NCBI GenBank assembly: GCA_018343915.1
Contig: JABRWF010000005.1
Span: 1,895,001-1,959,000 of the forward strand
Source: Agroathelia rolfsii
Taxonomy: Eukaryota; Basidiomycota; Agaricomycetes; Amylocorticiales; Amylocorticiaceae
Reading direction: 5' to 3'
Length of the DNA: 64,000 bases
The notes under the pieces are model-generated. The model was not told where the DNA came from, made no database searches, and saw only the letters and a list, made by a program, of their open reading frames with translations. This document shows, in pieces, positions 11,917-24,504 of this stretch. How positions within the stretch are numbered: position 1 is the stretch's first letter; each line of letters begins with the position of its first letter. The position numbers were made by a program, and so were the translations under genes.

Positions 11917-14900
11917 TTACTGGGGCCCAGGCAAGCCGTTCGGACGCGCAGTCTCGTACTAGAATGCCATGAAGGGTTAGACAACCATCAATTGCCACAA
12001 GACATAAAACGCTAGCAACTCACCTGGATGACCATTGACGTCGGCCAGGGGCCTTGTACCGAGAGGTTGTCCAAATATCCGTGACGAATGATGGGACTCT
12101 CCAGATCGGCGAAACTGTTGCCAATGTCAGTTCATGTTGTCGTTCAACGACAAGGATAATAGATACGGACCGAGAGAGTTGACCGGAACGGCCCGGACCA
12201 CGGCGCACATTATTGAGGCTAAAGATGGCGCGGACGGTTTCTGCAATTATCTTCGACGCGAGCTCATCGCCAAGGGCACTGTTGCAAAAAGAAAATAGAC
12301 AAGAGCATAAGCAACCATAGCAGAGGCGTAATGACGACACAAGAAAACCAAAGATAAAGATAGAATCATCACGTACTGGATTACTGCCTCGCCGTTTAGA
12401 TACTGCTCCCTGCTACGACTGGTATTGACTTCATGAGGGTTGCTAAATACTTGGTCCTATAACACAGCAACACCAGAGTAAGACCCTCATTAGCATGCCA
12501 GCAAACGAAAAGTGTAAAAGAAAAATGCATCAAAACCTACATTGAGATTGGCAGTAGCAATATCCAAGAACAACCGGTCTCCCTTTTGAACAGTCAAATC
12601 CCCGACCTGAATGTCCTTCGCCGAGGTGCGGAACACACCCTGGAAGGCTGGGTCAAGTCGTGCCGCCTCCCAGACGTATCCGCGAAGTGTCTCATGCGCA
12701 GAGGGCTCGGTGTTCTGCGAGAGCTTGGTAATCTCCTTCAGGCGCTCACCGTCGAGCAGGAAGTTGACGATGTTGGTAAGAACGAGGGTGAGCTCCACCG
12801 TAGAGCCAACGAGGACCGCGAGGATGGAGTTCGCAAGATGATCCGAATCGTGGCCGATGGCGTACAGACGTTCAAGCATCTCGTGGCGCTCCGTCTTCTT
12901 CTTCGACGGAAGGAAGATACGCGAAAGGGTGTTAACGACACCGGAGACCGTAAACTGCGATTTTTTTTTTAACGAATACATCTTCCGTAAGTTATGAGTC
13001 ACAGAGTACACCGAGAGATAGCACTCACCCTAGATGAGCCCACGTCGAGGTTGCTCTTGATGTGGCCCAGGAGCTCGTTGACGTTCTTCTTGACCTTCTG
13101 CAATAAGACCAAGTTGTTTGCCAAATCCACTTTCAGGAAGAGGTAGCTATAGATATCGCCCAGAATGTCATACAGCTCCGCCTCGGTATATACGCCGTGG
13201 GGATCCGATGCCGTCTTGAGCTGGATACCCGCCTACAAACAACGATGGAGAAGGCGACGCTTAGCCTTATCTATCGCTTAACCCGTCGATAGAAACAGCA
13301 GGATCACTTACGATTTCTGTAGCGGCCCAATGAAGGGGGGCATATTTAAGCACATCTCTTACAATATTCACGTTCATGGTACTGCTCTGCACAAGGGCAT
13401 ACGAATGCTCTTTGACGAGCTTAACCACTGTATCATGGAAGAACGTGCCAATCTTGTCCGCTGCGTTGTGTGAGGGTATAAGAGCACCCACGACCTCCTT
13501 CTGCTCCTTCTGCGCGGCCACCACACCGGGTGAGGCGACGAAAAACCCAGGGCCTTTGACAATCTTCTCCGCGCGCTCCGCATACGGGCTTGTGAACACA
13601 TCCGAGTCATTTAGTACGCGCACGATATCGCCGTGTGCAGTCACGGTACGGATCGGCGTGCGGTTCGCGGGACGCTCGAATGTGTATTCGTTCGTCTTCT
13701 TCAGAGTGTGAAGGTTATCCTGCATCGAGTCGGGCGTCATGAGCGGGAACCAGGTGTAGACGCTGTTGTCCGAGTAGTTGTTCGGCAGCGTGCGCAGGAG
13801 CAGGCGACCGAGCATACTGCCGAAGCCTGGGCCATTACTGTCACGCTGGCAGTCGGCGAAGCCCCAAGAGGTGAGGTTGTAAGGTGTGTAGTCGGCAGTG
13901 AAGAATCGGTCACCCTGTGTTTGTTCAAAGCGCATATATCCATCTTTAACCTGCTAGAATAACGGAGTAATCAAGAACAATGAGACATACACGAGTCAAA
14001 GCAACGGCATCGGCCAAAATAGCACGAGAGATGGTATAGCCTGGGCAGAGACCAGCACCGGGAACGACCGGCTTGGCTTCCTCTGTGATCCACTTGTCAA
14101 TCTAGCATCACCCAGGTTATGTTAGAAGTCACTCACCAGCCTGAAGACCAACGTAGAGCTCAAGGTGGTCGATATGACCATAGAGCTTCTCGGCAACAGG
14201 CCAGATCTCGGGATCAGGGTTCCATTCCTTGAAACTTGCATACGCTGCAAAGTACATTGAGTTTATCTCTTCCCTTTACTTTACTTTTTATTATTATTAC
14301 TCACGCTTCAAGCCCAAGAACTGTTGCAGACACAGTTAGACATGTACTCTGAGAGACCGCAAAAATGACAATATAGCTTACCTTCCTGAAGTCGTTTAAT
14401 GAGCAAACACCCCATCGGCGGTTAGCCTCGATACCCATAATTTCATGGAGACGCATGACATGGGGAGTACCGCGTGCACGGAAAGCAGCCGCAGGATGTT
14501 CGGTGCTGTACAGTATTGTCAGACTTTTTCTTCATTCTACTAACAAATGCCAAATAAGCACTCACGCGTTGTGCAACACACTTGCCAAATCTTCATCCTT
14601 GAAGTACCCATCCTCGCCACGCTTGAGGTTACCAAACGTCCAGTGCTCGACATCGGGTTCTTGAGCCTGCATCGTCTTGGCCATCTGCATGAAGTCCTGC
14701 ACGGACACACTTTCGGGCGTCTTGCCCTTGAAGAGTTGTCCGAACAACTGCTCGATCCAAGCCTCATCTTGGATGGACGTGGTCGCGTGCCAGCGGTACA
14801 GGCAGTTGAACTATACAACGACGATGACCCCAGATCAGAATCCCTGGGGAGCTGGATGATTGGGAAGTAACGATAGCTTACCTCAACGGAACAGACATTT

Positions 14901-16737
14901 CCACGGCCACGCTCGAACAGGGTATGATCTTCCTGACGAATTTCCTATTATCCCAAGGCCCATGAGCGACCCATTCACTTTTATTGATGATAATGCAAAG
15001 GATACATACACCGAAGGGGTTCAAGCTCCATGAGCTACCGGTCCTGACCAGGCCCAGGATGGACGAGAAGTAATCCGAGAAGACGACGGAGCCGAACCAG
15101 CCGACATTACACAGACGTGCAGTCTGGAATATCTCTTCATCCTGTGCGGTGCGTTTATCATCATCGAGCGTGCTCGGATCAGCGTACGTGCCGCGCTCAT
15201 TGATGTCAAAGATGCGCTTGGCAATGAACTATTGATTTGTGCGTTTTAGACAAGCCCAAAGTTAAAAATGGGTAAGTGTTCTCACGTTATGGTTCCTGCT
15301 GAACAGGACCAAAAGCACACAGACAGCAGGTGGGAGGAGGAGGAGACGGTCCTCTGCAAACACGTCCGGCTTAAGGAAGCCCAAACCATTGTGCGCGCGG
15401 ACCCTGTTGTGTTCCTCCTCGTTGTTGCCGTACAGCGGCGCCCTGATACGCGTATATTAATGCATATGTTTACAAGGATCACATGGGACGGAGAAACCCA
15501 AGGTCCCATCAAACGTCATAAAGACTTACAAATCAACATAAGAGCTCGTCTCGTTGATATTTTGGTTTGAATGCGACGTGCGGAATACACTAGCATTGGT
15601 ACAGGCAGATCAATAAATCACCGTTAGTTCCGATGACTATTTACCAAACGGAGTAAAAGCTTTGAAGAGAAGCTTACGTATGAATGACGAGCGCGGCGAA
15701 CGAGAACATCATACTTGACAGACCGGCAGGGTGCTTGACGAACTAGGTAATAATTAATGATTGCATTTCCATTCCGGAACATACACATTAATATCATTAG
15801 CATCTGCTGTCTTTCATTCACGATAAGAACCTATTGACTTACACCCTCACGCCGGAGAAGCGAGTCGAAGACCAAGCCGGCATCGGGAAGAGAGTTGGGC
15901 GGCAGGGGGTGAGACATTTGGACGCTGCGGGCGTATGGCATCCCGGCCTTGCCCATGTCAGGGACATCGACATTGTTATATGAGCCGTCAGCGGTACGCC
16001 ATTGGTATTTTTTGTCCAAGTAGGTCGCGGGCGGGTGGGGAAGGTCATTGTACACTGAATACACATGGACATCAGAACAAATTAGGGCACTATATTGCTA
16101 TAAAAACTCACGAAGCTCGACAGTGGCATTTTGCAGCCTCGTGGATAGGGAGCCTTGGGGCATCTTGGATAGTAATACAAGAATATGCTCAAGCTGGATG
16201 ATCACATGAGCAAAATAGTATTCCTCAATATAGTTTAGGTTTGTTGAATACGTACGAGCATCTTTCTGTCGTCAATGGCGTTTACATGCTTCATGGCATC
16301 CAGGATGGCAGAGAGCGTGGATGGTTCCACCACTACCTGCTGACCCTTCTTCACCTGCACACGCAATAGCAATAGCAAGACATTAGCTTGATTTTTTAGA
16401 AAGGAAACAACCGTCTAGCAAGGAACATACGGTTTCCGTAAAGTTCGTAATGATAGAGGGAATGGTCTCCTGCTTGGCCTGGGATTGCTCAGGCTCATAC
16501 TGGGAGGTAGAGGCGGTGGCATTGCCGTTGACCTGCATAGGCTGTATCAGATATGGGCCAGAATGAGACGCATACATTGAGGGACTGACTGTTGGCACCT
16601 GCTTCATGGAGAAGCGCTTTGAGGTTATGGTAGACATGGTCTCTCACAGATGTGGTGGCAGCAGCAACAGCAAGAGAAATGGTTTGGCTGCATAACTTGT
16701 GGATGATAGAGGGCATTATATAGGCAGGCTGAGGCAT
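11917..16737 (-). CDS. Ppo-type fatty acid oxygenase (haem peroxidase/dioxygenase-P450 fusion)
   Basis: Psi-factor-producing oxygenases and linoleate diol synthases oxidise C18 fatty acids: the N-terminal haem peroxidase half makes a hydroperoxide and the C-terminal P450 half rearranges it. Family blocks in order are NDLPHPPATYLDKKYQWR, GKAGMPYARSVQ, AALVIHT (likely distal His), NINETSSYVDLAPLYGNNE, NGLGFLKPDVFAEDRLLLLPP and YRWHATTSIQDEAW (catalytic Tyr and proximal His, codons at 14787-14798). The P450 part follows: AIGHDSDHLANSILAVLVGS, the ExxR-like WEAARLDP, and VIHALGDELASKI at the haem-binding loop. In that loop the invariant Cys is Ala (12275-12277). The end is FADLESPIIRHGYLDNL and YETARPNGLPGPQ, with TAA at 11917-11919. 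About 18-20 short exons are needed. Two in-frame ATGs (16737 and 16716) could start it. The peroxidase half looks intact. Confidence 0.92.
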
Positions 16738-19023
16738 GGGCAGGCCAACCTGGCGTTCTCATGTGCTTCTAGTCTTTCTTGTTCGCTCCGAAATCCAGTC
16801 ATTAGTCCATCACTGCCCCTGATTCTATCATGTCACGTCACGCGTCACACTCATTCTTCCTCCGGCGGCGCCATGACCCATCACAATCAGGCGCCCGTAT
16901 CGGCTTCTCGCTCAGGGCGGCTCCGTCCAAAACATGCATGGATGACCCGCGTGTATAGTATGTTGCACTTGGCCCGACAGCGGCTACATGGCAAACAGGT
17001 GCTGGCGTCCATCCGAGGACGGATAGCCAATGCGCTGCTATTGCATCATCAATCATTCAGCAGTTTAACAAAAACCGGGCTAGTTCCTTTTTGACATGCC
17101 AGTACGTTACGGAAGCGAACAAGGCTAGGCGATGTCTATCTAGAGTAAGCACGATGTCGCACGTCCAGCTTGCTCGCTCTATTAACTGCTTGCCGTTACA
17201 TCATCCATGATCCTATATGTTCCTCTCACCTAAACCTTTTTGTTGGTCATACTAATAATAATAAGATCATGCGCAAGCTGCCAATGGAACTTAAAGCTGC
17301 AAATATACCAATGATTTCTCTTCCAGTTCAAAAGACCAGTTTGCTGCGAATATATACTATTCACTATCGACCCAATCCAAATCAGAATATCTTAGTTTAT
17401 TGTCATTTAATCCACTTACGACCGTCGTGTTTGTTATGTACAAATATGGATAAAGTTCTTCATTACGAACCCGATCAGGATGGGCCTTCTAGATTATTAA
17501 TGAACAAGGGAGCATCATCGAAGCACAATCATTGAGGACATGTCAATCGCTGGCTCTCAGGCGCCATTCACCGATGCTCGTCCACCTGTGATTGTGATTT
17601 TGTGATTCTCCAGCGCCTGACAACGGATAGAAGAGTGTTCGGGGTATTGTTTTGCATTCAAGCTCCAGGGGCCCATGCAATCTGAATCGTCTCCAGTTGT
17701 GACCAATATGAAATGGAAAGCATGTGGCAAATGTAGTCATAGATGTGTCCCAAATGCCGAAGTCGGCAGACATCATGTGTGCGATTACTCTATCGACGTC
17801 TTAAGGTAATAAGCCTATTGGCATTCGCACAGACAGGAGATAGGGGAGCCATCCAAGCTATTCATTCGACTCTAAGGAATGTATTCGGTACGACCATCGT
17901 ATTATCCAAGCTCCACTTGCCCAAGATTACCTCTGGGAAGCATGCGTCCGTGCAGCTTTGCCTACACAAAAACCTTTTCCCAGTCGTAGAACAAGTACGT
18001 CAGTTACCAGCAAACTACTGGTTTGAATGTCCCGGTGGGTGATGGCTATTTACGTAGTGACGTGAGCATCCGATTTTATCGTTCCTGATTTTACGGGAAC
18101 AAAGAAGTGGTCAAAGGTCAGCTCGCACGTGGCAAATAGCCAAACAACAATCGAGTGTTAGAGAGAGGGAGAGAGAGAGAGAAAGACAAAAAAAAAAACC
18201 TTGGAGAGCAGCGTTAAAATAGCTAGTAAACCATCCACATGAGCAAATCTGTGTGGATGATACGGTGGCGGAGAACGACATAGCCCAAGAAAGAAAGAAA
18301 AATAGTTGAAAAAAAGACGTAAGCGGGTAGACCACAGGCTCAAGCATGACATTGCAACTGGCCCAGCCGGTCCGAGGGTAACAAACCAGGTTAGATCCAG
18401 GGGTGATCTCAGGAAGACTCTTCCCCGCCGTACCTCGCGTGACTGAGGAATATCCCTTCAATTCCAAGCGCACAGAATCCAATCTTCATGCGATCGGATG
18501 ATCGACGATCCTAACGGCTTTTAGAGCAAGGCAAGAGGCCGCTCAGGAAGCTGCTGATTAGCGTTAGTGAAGGTGTGTAATTGAGGTACAAGCGCCCTTG
18601 CAAAGCTGCACGTTGAGCGCTGATGACTTGGGTTATCTCATCATGAATATTGTGGTCATTATGTCGGATGCCGAGTTGTCTTGGTCGAATGCTCAGAGAT
18701 CGAGAAAGCATAGAGGTATGCTTCACGGGTACTTTTATAATGATGCAAAACCTGAGCAATGTGAACTCTGAAGATCAGGAGTAAGAGCGAGCATTACTAA
18801 TCACATGACGAACACAAATAATGCCCGCAGTGTATGGCTGAAGTTATGTGGAAGAGGACATCCTGTCATAGCCATGAGACGTAGATTTTTCCAGTTGTTA
18901 GCTTTGAGTGCTCAGGCCCAGACAGGATCACATAGTGCTGGCAAAAAAAGTCTCCTTCATTCATGTCTCACACTGAATACCGAAATAGCTTTCGTTTTAT
19001 GCATACATAGAATGACGAAGTGA
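16738..19023. other. intergenic
   Basis: No domain-bearing ORF. The 121-codon plus-strand frame at 17170-17535 and the minus-strand frames near 18111-18480 look random. A GA-rich simple repeat lies at 18161-18185. Confidence 0.5.
18161..18185. repeat. GA-rich simple repeat
   Basis: Imperfect (GA)n run followed by an A-run at about 18188-18199. Low-complexity tract with no further structure. Confidence 0.8.
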
Positions 19024-20230
19024 TCATGCAGCTGCGGCCAAGGCCGGCACCGTAAACTTGGATGCAGCTTCGTCAAATAATTCCGCCTTTTTAGTCACGT
19101 CGGCCACTGCTGGATGAGAGGGATGTTCTTGTACGAGTTGACTAATATGAAAAAGACGGAATTCAGAAAGACGAACAATCGTTGAAGGTCAATAAAGCGA
19201 GAAAGAGATTACATACTTCCAAAGCGCCTCCGCCTCCTCAGCACCCTTTCCGCCCTCGAGCCCTGCAGCGACTGCAAACGCAGCCAGTGTGTCCGCATCG
19301 CTCTTTTGTTGCGCCAGCGCCTCCTCTAGATCGGATCGCGCCTCGGGGTACTCGTTACGCAGCAGACGTGCCACGCCGCGCGCAGTGAGCAAGTGTGGGG
19401 CTGACAAGGACGGGTTCGCGATCTGCTCCGTGTAGAAACTGGTTGCGCTGCCATACCTATCCTTGCCCGTAGCAAGCACGATACTGGCCTCGATCAGCGA
19501 GAGTAACAGGTCGTCCTCAGCCCATCGTTTGGCGCGTTCGAATTCCTTCCGGGCGAGGTCTGGACGGTGGATGGAGAGATAGATCTGGACGATATAGGCG
19601 ACGCTATGTGTATAACGATCGCACAAATATGCATGCCATATGGTGCATGAAACGACGAATGTCAGTCCCAAGAGAGAGGCAACAACAAATGAATTAAACT
19701 GGGCGGAGCCAATAAGAAACAAAAGCAGAGACTTACACTTCCAAGTTCTCTGTCTCCGTACCCGCTCCCAACGTCTCAAGCGCCTCCTCGACCTCGCCGG
19801 CGCGCACAAAGGCAGTGGCAGCGAGGACTTTCACCAATGCAACTTCATCAGCATCCACATCACCCTCCTCGTCGCCTTCGACCTCAATCACGAGGTCTCG
19901 CAATTCCTCTAGCGTGTCTTCGCCGCCAATATACTTGGCCAGCGCCAGCACCGCCTTGAGTGAGGGCTTCTCGGTGTCAGCAGGCACGAGTTGGATTGCC
20001 GCGGGTGTATTGCCTAGCGCAATGAGCGAGCGGACTTTATAGAGAAGGTACTGGTTGTAATCTGGCAAGGATGGATCGGGAAGCGTGATATCTACGATGG
20101 ATTTGTAGGCACCTGCGGTTGAACGAAGGCACAAGACTCAGTATTTCCAGTAAAGAAAGGGTGAGATAGTCATGACTAGAGGCGTACTCAGAGTAAACTG
20201 CTGTTTAACATGGTAAAGCTGGGAATCCAT
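19024..20230 (-). CDS. SEC28: coatomer subunit epsilon (epsilon-COP)
   Basis: Component of the COPI coat that pairs with alpha-COP in Golgi-to-ER retrograde transport. Exon 1 (from the ATG at 20230) reads MDSQLYHVKQQFTL, the family's hallmark start, and joins across an intron to SAYKSIVDITLPDPSLPDYNQYLLYKVRSLIALG. TPR-like helical repeats follow (YLSIHRPDLARKEFERAKRW, LTARGVARLLRNEYPEARSDLEEAL), then LVQEHPSHPAVADV and AASKFTVPALAAAA with TGA at 19024-19026. Length (about 300 aa) and block order match the family. An acidic stretch (EVEGDEEGDVDADE) sits in the middle. Four to five exons. Confidence 0.95.
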
Positions 20231-20523
20231 GATGAAGGTAACGAGAAATTATCGGTGAGGATGTTGTGGAATCATTATGCTGATCATCATCACGCGGATA
20301 AATGTAGGTGCTCTTCACGTGAAACATACGATACGCATACATGCACAACTCCACCCACTGACAAGTCATCTTCATTAAATATGCATCCACTTCACTCATA
20401 AATTCCATTTGCCTCAAACAAGAAGCAGTGATCATGGGAAATTTGTCAATCCATAAGTATTGTTACAAACAAAATATAAGTAACGCCAATAACAAACTTG
20501 ACGCAATAATACTGGTCATTAAC

Positions 20524-21663
20524 TCAGAGCTTGGACTGCGCATTCCTTATGGGCTTGAATATAGCCGTCTGTTTGGGTTTTGAGAGCGCCGCTTTCGCAG
20601 CCATCTTGAGGTCCTCCGTTTGCAACATGGCGACGTTCCACGCTACCGTATAATCCAAATTCTCTTCGACCCTATAGTGCAAGATGACGATTAAGTGGAA
20701 TGTTCCAACCAAACACAACAAAGGCACTGACGAATGATCCCGTGCATGATTCAGCAACCTTTTCGTCCCGATGATAGCCACCGGACTCTTCGAAGCAATC
20801 ACCTTGGCCAGGTCCACGGCAGCAGCGATGACAGCATCCCGGCCGCCGTTCACAACCTTGGACACCAGTCCAGCCTTTGCAGCCGTCGTAGCATCAAAGT
20901 TGGACGCTGTGAACGCCAGTTCTCTTGCTAGAGACTCGTTGGACGTGATGTTAGGTAGATAGGCCAGAGTGCCTATATCAGCTGCCAGTCCGACGTCGGC
21001 TTCCCTGATAGAGAACATGGCGTCTGATGAAGCGTATCGTACATCGCAGGAGGATATGATATCCATTCCTAACCCTATACACACGCCGTTTACTGCAGCG
21101 ATGACAGGTACGGGACAGCGCTCTGGGGCGCCGATAGCGTGCTGAAATTTCTGGATGTGTTTCCCCAGCCTCAGGGCATGTCTCGCAAGGTCACCGCCAT
21201 CTACGGAGGCGCTGGCCAGTTCGGCAGCTGGATCACGATGATTTTGTTTTCAGCTTTCACATTTCCATAGCGTTTCCTCTAAGATAGAGGAAAGGCCATT
21301 GAAAGAACACGTACGATCAATACCAGCTGTGAACACCTTGGGAGAGGCAGATGCAAGGACAACAACTCGAGTGTCCTCTGTTTCTTCGGGTATGCGCTCG
21401 AATATCTTTGAATAATCTGTCCATAATCTATGGTTTAATAGCACATTGCTTGAGCCCTGTGTCCAGAGATGACCAGCACAGCCCCCATAACATACTGTTG
21501 AGTAAACGCATTCACAGGTTTACTTCCAGAAGGAAGAATAAATTAAAGTCAATATTCGCCAAGAGACCGGGTTAATCAACAGAACATACCGCGCGAGTTC
21601 TACAAGTAATACATGTGGAGCGGGTGAAGAGACCTTGATCCAGTCAGTCGACAAGTGAGACAT
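20524..21663 (-). CDS. peroxisomal delta3,5-delta2,4-dienoyl-CoA isomerase-like protein, copy 1
   Basis: Crotonase-fold enzyme that shifts double bonds of dienoyl-CoA during beta-oxidation of unsaturated fatty acids. Start at 21663 (MSHLSTDWIKVSSPAPHV); then RKPVNAFTQQ, RVVVLASASPKVFTAGID, PERCPVPVIAAVNGVCIG (CoA-binding/oxyanion region), ISSCDVRY, and SIREADVGLAADIGTL. The three carboxylates known in rat ECH1 (D176, E196, D204) are matched by the Asp of CDVRY, the Glu at 21001-21003 and the Asp of LAAD, so the enzyme should be active. The C-terminus is AQSKL, a canonical PTS1 peroxisomal signal. A TATAAA lies on the minus strand at 21728-21733. It is the distal member of a tandem array with 22623-23737 and the remnant at 24505-24860. 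Confidence 0.92.
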
Positions 21664-21727
21664 TTTATAATATTTAAGCTGGTGAGGTAGCAATAGCAGT
21701 GGTTACTTCGTTTCTATGAGCGTTGGC

Positions 21728-21733
21728 TTTATA
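21728..21733 (-). promoter_or_regulatory. TATA box of isomerase copy 1
   Basis: TATAAA on the minus strand 65 nt upstream of the ATG. The same element is present at the equivalent place in copy 2 and is mutated in the third copy. Confidence 0.55.
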
Positions 21734-22249
21734 TGAGTGCAAGTTAATAGTTATGGGGAAGGCCGATAGCCGAAGCCAAGCAGCTTGAGAGTTTGGTGTT
21801 CCGGTGTTTCGGCAATTAGCTACAGAATTGCCGGTAACCCTGAGATTAAGGTCATTATATTTGATGCTTTTGTTTCACATGCATAAGTCACAGTGGGTGT
21901 CGCATTGGCAGCATGACAGCATAAATATTTAAACTTGAACTAGATATATAGGCTAGCTGTCAAGTTGCTGGAGTTGCAATTTTGCGGCAGAGGAGCGGAT
22001 AATAACATGATCGATATCTAATAAACTAAATGGGACGAGAAGAAAAAAAGATTACTCCGACTAAGATGTATTATGCATCATGAGTTGTTTGTGAAACATG
22101 ATGCATAGTCATCTTGACGAAAATGAAAATGTATAGTACATTCGTTCTCCAAGGGGGTTATTATCGAAACGTGCACGATGAATAAAGTCACAGCAAGCTT
22201 TGAATTCAAACATCTCACACTATACTATTTACACTACTAAGAAGCACTC

Positions 22250-22420
22250 CATACCACCGGCTGTTTACAAAACACAAGATATGTAGACAACCCAAGGTAC
22301 TCCAAAACCTGTCAAAAGTCGCCAAAAGATACGCTATACGTAACTTCATTGGACAACGGCTGTGGGAGGGGCGATGAAATCATCGGCTCTTCAAATCCAT
22401 GTATGGCTGCAATTGGTGTA
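22250..22420 (-). pseudogene. relic of the flavin monooxygenase 3' end (unit 1)
   Basis: Resembles the intact FMO 3' end and downstream flank at about 25200-25340. Shared blocks include 'GTAGACAACCCAAGG' (25220s: GCAGATAGCCCAAGG), 'AAGTCGCCAAAAG' (AAATCGCCAAAAG) and a diverged match to the terminal coding region around GGCCGCAATTTT. No frame survives. It marks the upstream edge of the duplicated block that carries isomerase copy 1. Confidence 0.6.
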
Positions 22421-22622
22421 GCCCCCTGACAAATAATTTTCATTGAACATACACTACTCACTAAAATTGTGAATAGACATAAATCACATGATATATGTGC
22501 ATTTGCTTTAAGGGGCCTACACCAGCCATCAATATATCAGTACTGTTACAAGTAAAAACTATCTACTTAGATACAACACCAATCGCGGACTTTATGAGAA
22601 ACCAACACAACTGGTTGGCAGC

Positions 22623-23737
22623 TCATAGTTTGGACTGTGCACTGCGTACGGGATTGAATATAGCCGTCTGTTTGGATTTTGAAAACGCCGCTTGCGCTGC
22701 TTTCTGAATGTCCTCCGTTTGTACCATGCTGATGCTCCACGCAACCGTATAGTCTAGATTCTCTTCGACGCTATGGTACAGGGAGACGATTGAATAAGAT
22801 GATTTAACAAGACGCATTAAGGATACTTACGAGTGATCCCGTGCATGGTTCAGCAGCCGTTTCGTCCCAATTATAGCCACCGGACTCTTCGACGCGATTA
22901 CCTTGGCTAGATCCACAGCAGCAGCGACGACAGCATCTCGACCACCATCCACCACCTTGGACACTATTCCAACCTTCACGGCTGTCGCAGCATCAAAGTT
23001 CGACGCTGTGAACGCCAGCTCTCTTGCAAGGGACTCATTGGATGTGATGTTGGGTAGATAAGCCAGTGTGCCTGTATCAGTCGCCACACCAACATCGGCT
23101 TGCCGAATGGAAAAGATGGCATCTGATGAAGCATATCGCACATCGCAAGAGGAGATGATGTCCACTCCTAGCCCGATGCACCAACCGTTCACGGCTGCGA
23201 TCACAGGTACAGGACAACGCTCCGGAGCACCAAGGGAGTGCTGGAAGTTCTTTAGGTGCCTCCGTATTCTTAGGGCGTATCTAGCCGGGTCAACACCATC
23301 CGCAAAGGTGTTTCCCAGCTCAACAGCTAAATTGTGATATCTCATTTTCAACCTTCGCTTTTCCTGTGACAGAACAGGGCAATTGGAGGATACATACGAT
23401 CTATTCCGGCTGTGAACACTTTAGGAGAGGCGGAGGCAAGGACAATGACTCGAGTATCCTCTGTTTCTTCGGGTATGCGTTCAAATACCTTTGAAAAGTC
23501 CGCCCATAGTCTATAGTTCAATTGCATAGTTATTTAGTCCTCTGACAAGAGATGACTAGCACAGTTCTGAAGACAGACTGTTGAGTAAACGCATTCATCG
23601 GTTTACTTCCAGAAGGAAGGATAAGTTGGAATCAATAGGTCGGATTGAGTATGTGAGACATACCGTGCGAGTTCGACAAGGACTACATGGGGAGCAGGCG
23701 AGGAGACCTTAATCCAGTCGGTAGATAAATGAGACAT
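22623..23737 (-). CDS. dienoyl-CoA isomerase-like protein, copy 2 (active-site Glu replaced by Gln)
   Basis: Paralogue of the gene at 20524-21663 with the same exon structure. Start MSHLSTDWIKVSSPAPHV at 23737; PERCPVPVIAAVNGWCIG; ISSCDVRY; SIRQADVGVATDTGTL; and the end AQSKL (PTS1). Of the three ECH1-type carboxylates, both Asp positions are kept but the Glu is Gln (codon 23100-23102). Catalysis may therefore be altered; in the crotonase superfamily such a change can move the reaction toward a different substrate or leave a CoA-binding protein. No stop or frameshift was seen, and the PTS1 is preserved, so it looks like an expressed gene rather than a pseudogene. TATAAA at 23782-23787 (-), 45 nt upstream. 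Confidence 0.88.
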
Positions 23738-23781
23738 ATTGTAGTGTGAAAGTAGCGACAATGGTTTCTAAGTGCGCGAGC

Positions 23782-23787
23782 TTTATA
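23782..23787 (-). promoter_or_regulatory. TATA box of isomerase copy 2
   Basis: TATAAA in the flank shared with copy 1 (CTCATATAAAG context); 45 nt from the ATG. Confidence 0.5.
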
Positions 23788-24089
23788 TGAGTGCATATCA
23801 ATAGTTGGAGAGGACCGAAAGCCGTGGCCGAGGAGCTGAGAGTTTAGCACTGAGAGAGTAGCACTGAGGCCAGTACTGAGAGTCTGATGCTTCGGTGTTT
23901 CGGCAATTGGCTACGGAATAGCCGGTAACAGCCTGAGGTCATCGTGCCAACGTCTGTTGGATACTTTTGCTTTACATGTCCGATATAGATATTCAAGCCG
24001 GTTATATAAACCAGCTTCGCTGGAGTTCTGATTTCAATGTAGTACCAGTGGTTGATAATATTACCCAACAAGCTAGATGGAATATGGAG

Positions 24090-24300
24090 AAACTCCTATA
24101 CCATTGTCACTATTCTATATCAACTTACAAAATATACCCAACCCACAAGATATTCAGGCAGACTGAGAATATCAATTTATCAAAGGTCGTCAAAAGTCAT
24201 GTTGTATGCATCTCATTCGACAAGGGTTGCGTGAGGAGCAGTAAGATCATCGGATCATCAAAATTGTTTATGATTAGGATCTTGAGATTCTCAGGCTAGT
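24090..24300 (-). pseudogene. relic of the flavin monooxygenase 3' end (unit 2)
   Basis: Similar to 25140-25340: matches 'GATGGAATATGGAG', 'CAACTTACAAAATATACCC' and 'CAAAAGTCATGTTGTATGCATC' (intact: CAAAAGCCATGTTATATGCATC). Frame is lost. It sits upstream of isomerase copy 2, mirroring the relic upstream of copy 1. Confidence 0.65.
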
Positions 24301-24504
24301 GGTACATTAGGATATGCGGAGGTCAGACTGGCGCTGCGACGGCAAAGAGAACCAATGTGAAGGTAGGAGTTGGGGGTGAAGCCGGTGTGGGGAGGTGCTG
24401 TCAGCGCAGCCGGTGGCCTGATCGACTCGGCAAGCCCGGCAGGCATCAGACGGTGCATCGAAAAGGACCCCTTAAGTCACCAATTGCCTGCATTAACTTG
24501 CATC

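Noticed and set aside
17170..17535. 121-codon plus-strand ORF
   Set aside because: No recognisable family, irregular composition, no splice partners.
18161..18200. possible retroelement tail (GA-run followed by A-run)
   Set aside because: No element body, target-site duplication or coding remnant is visible; simple repeat only.
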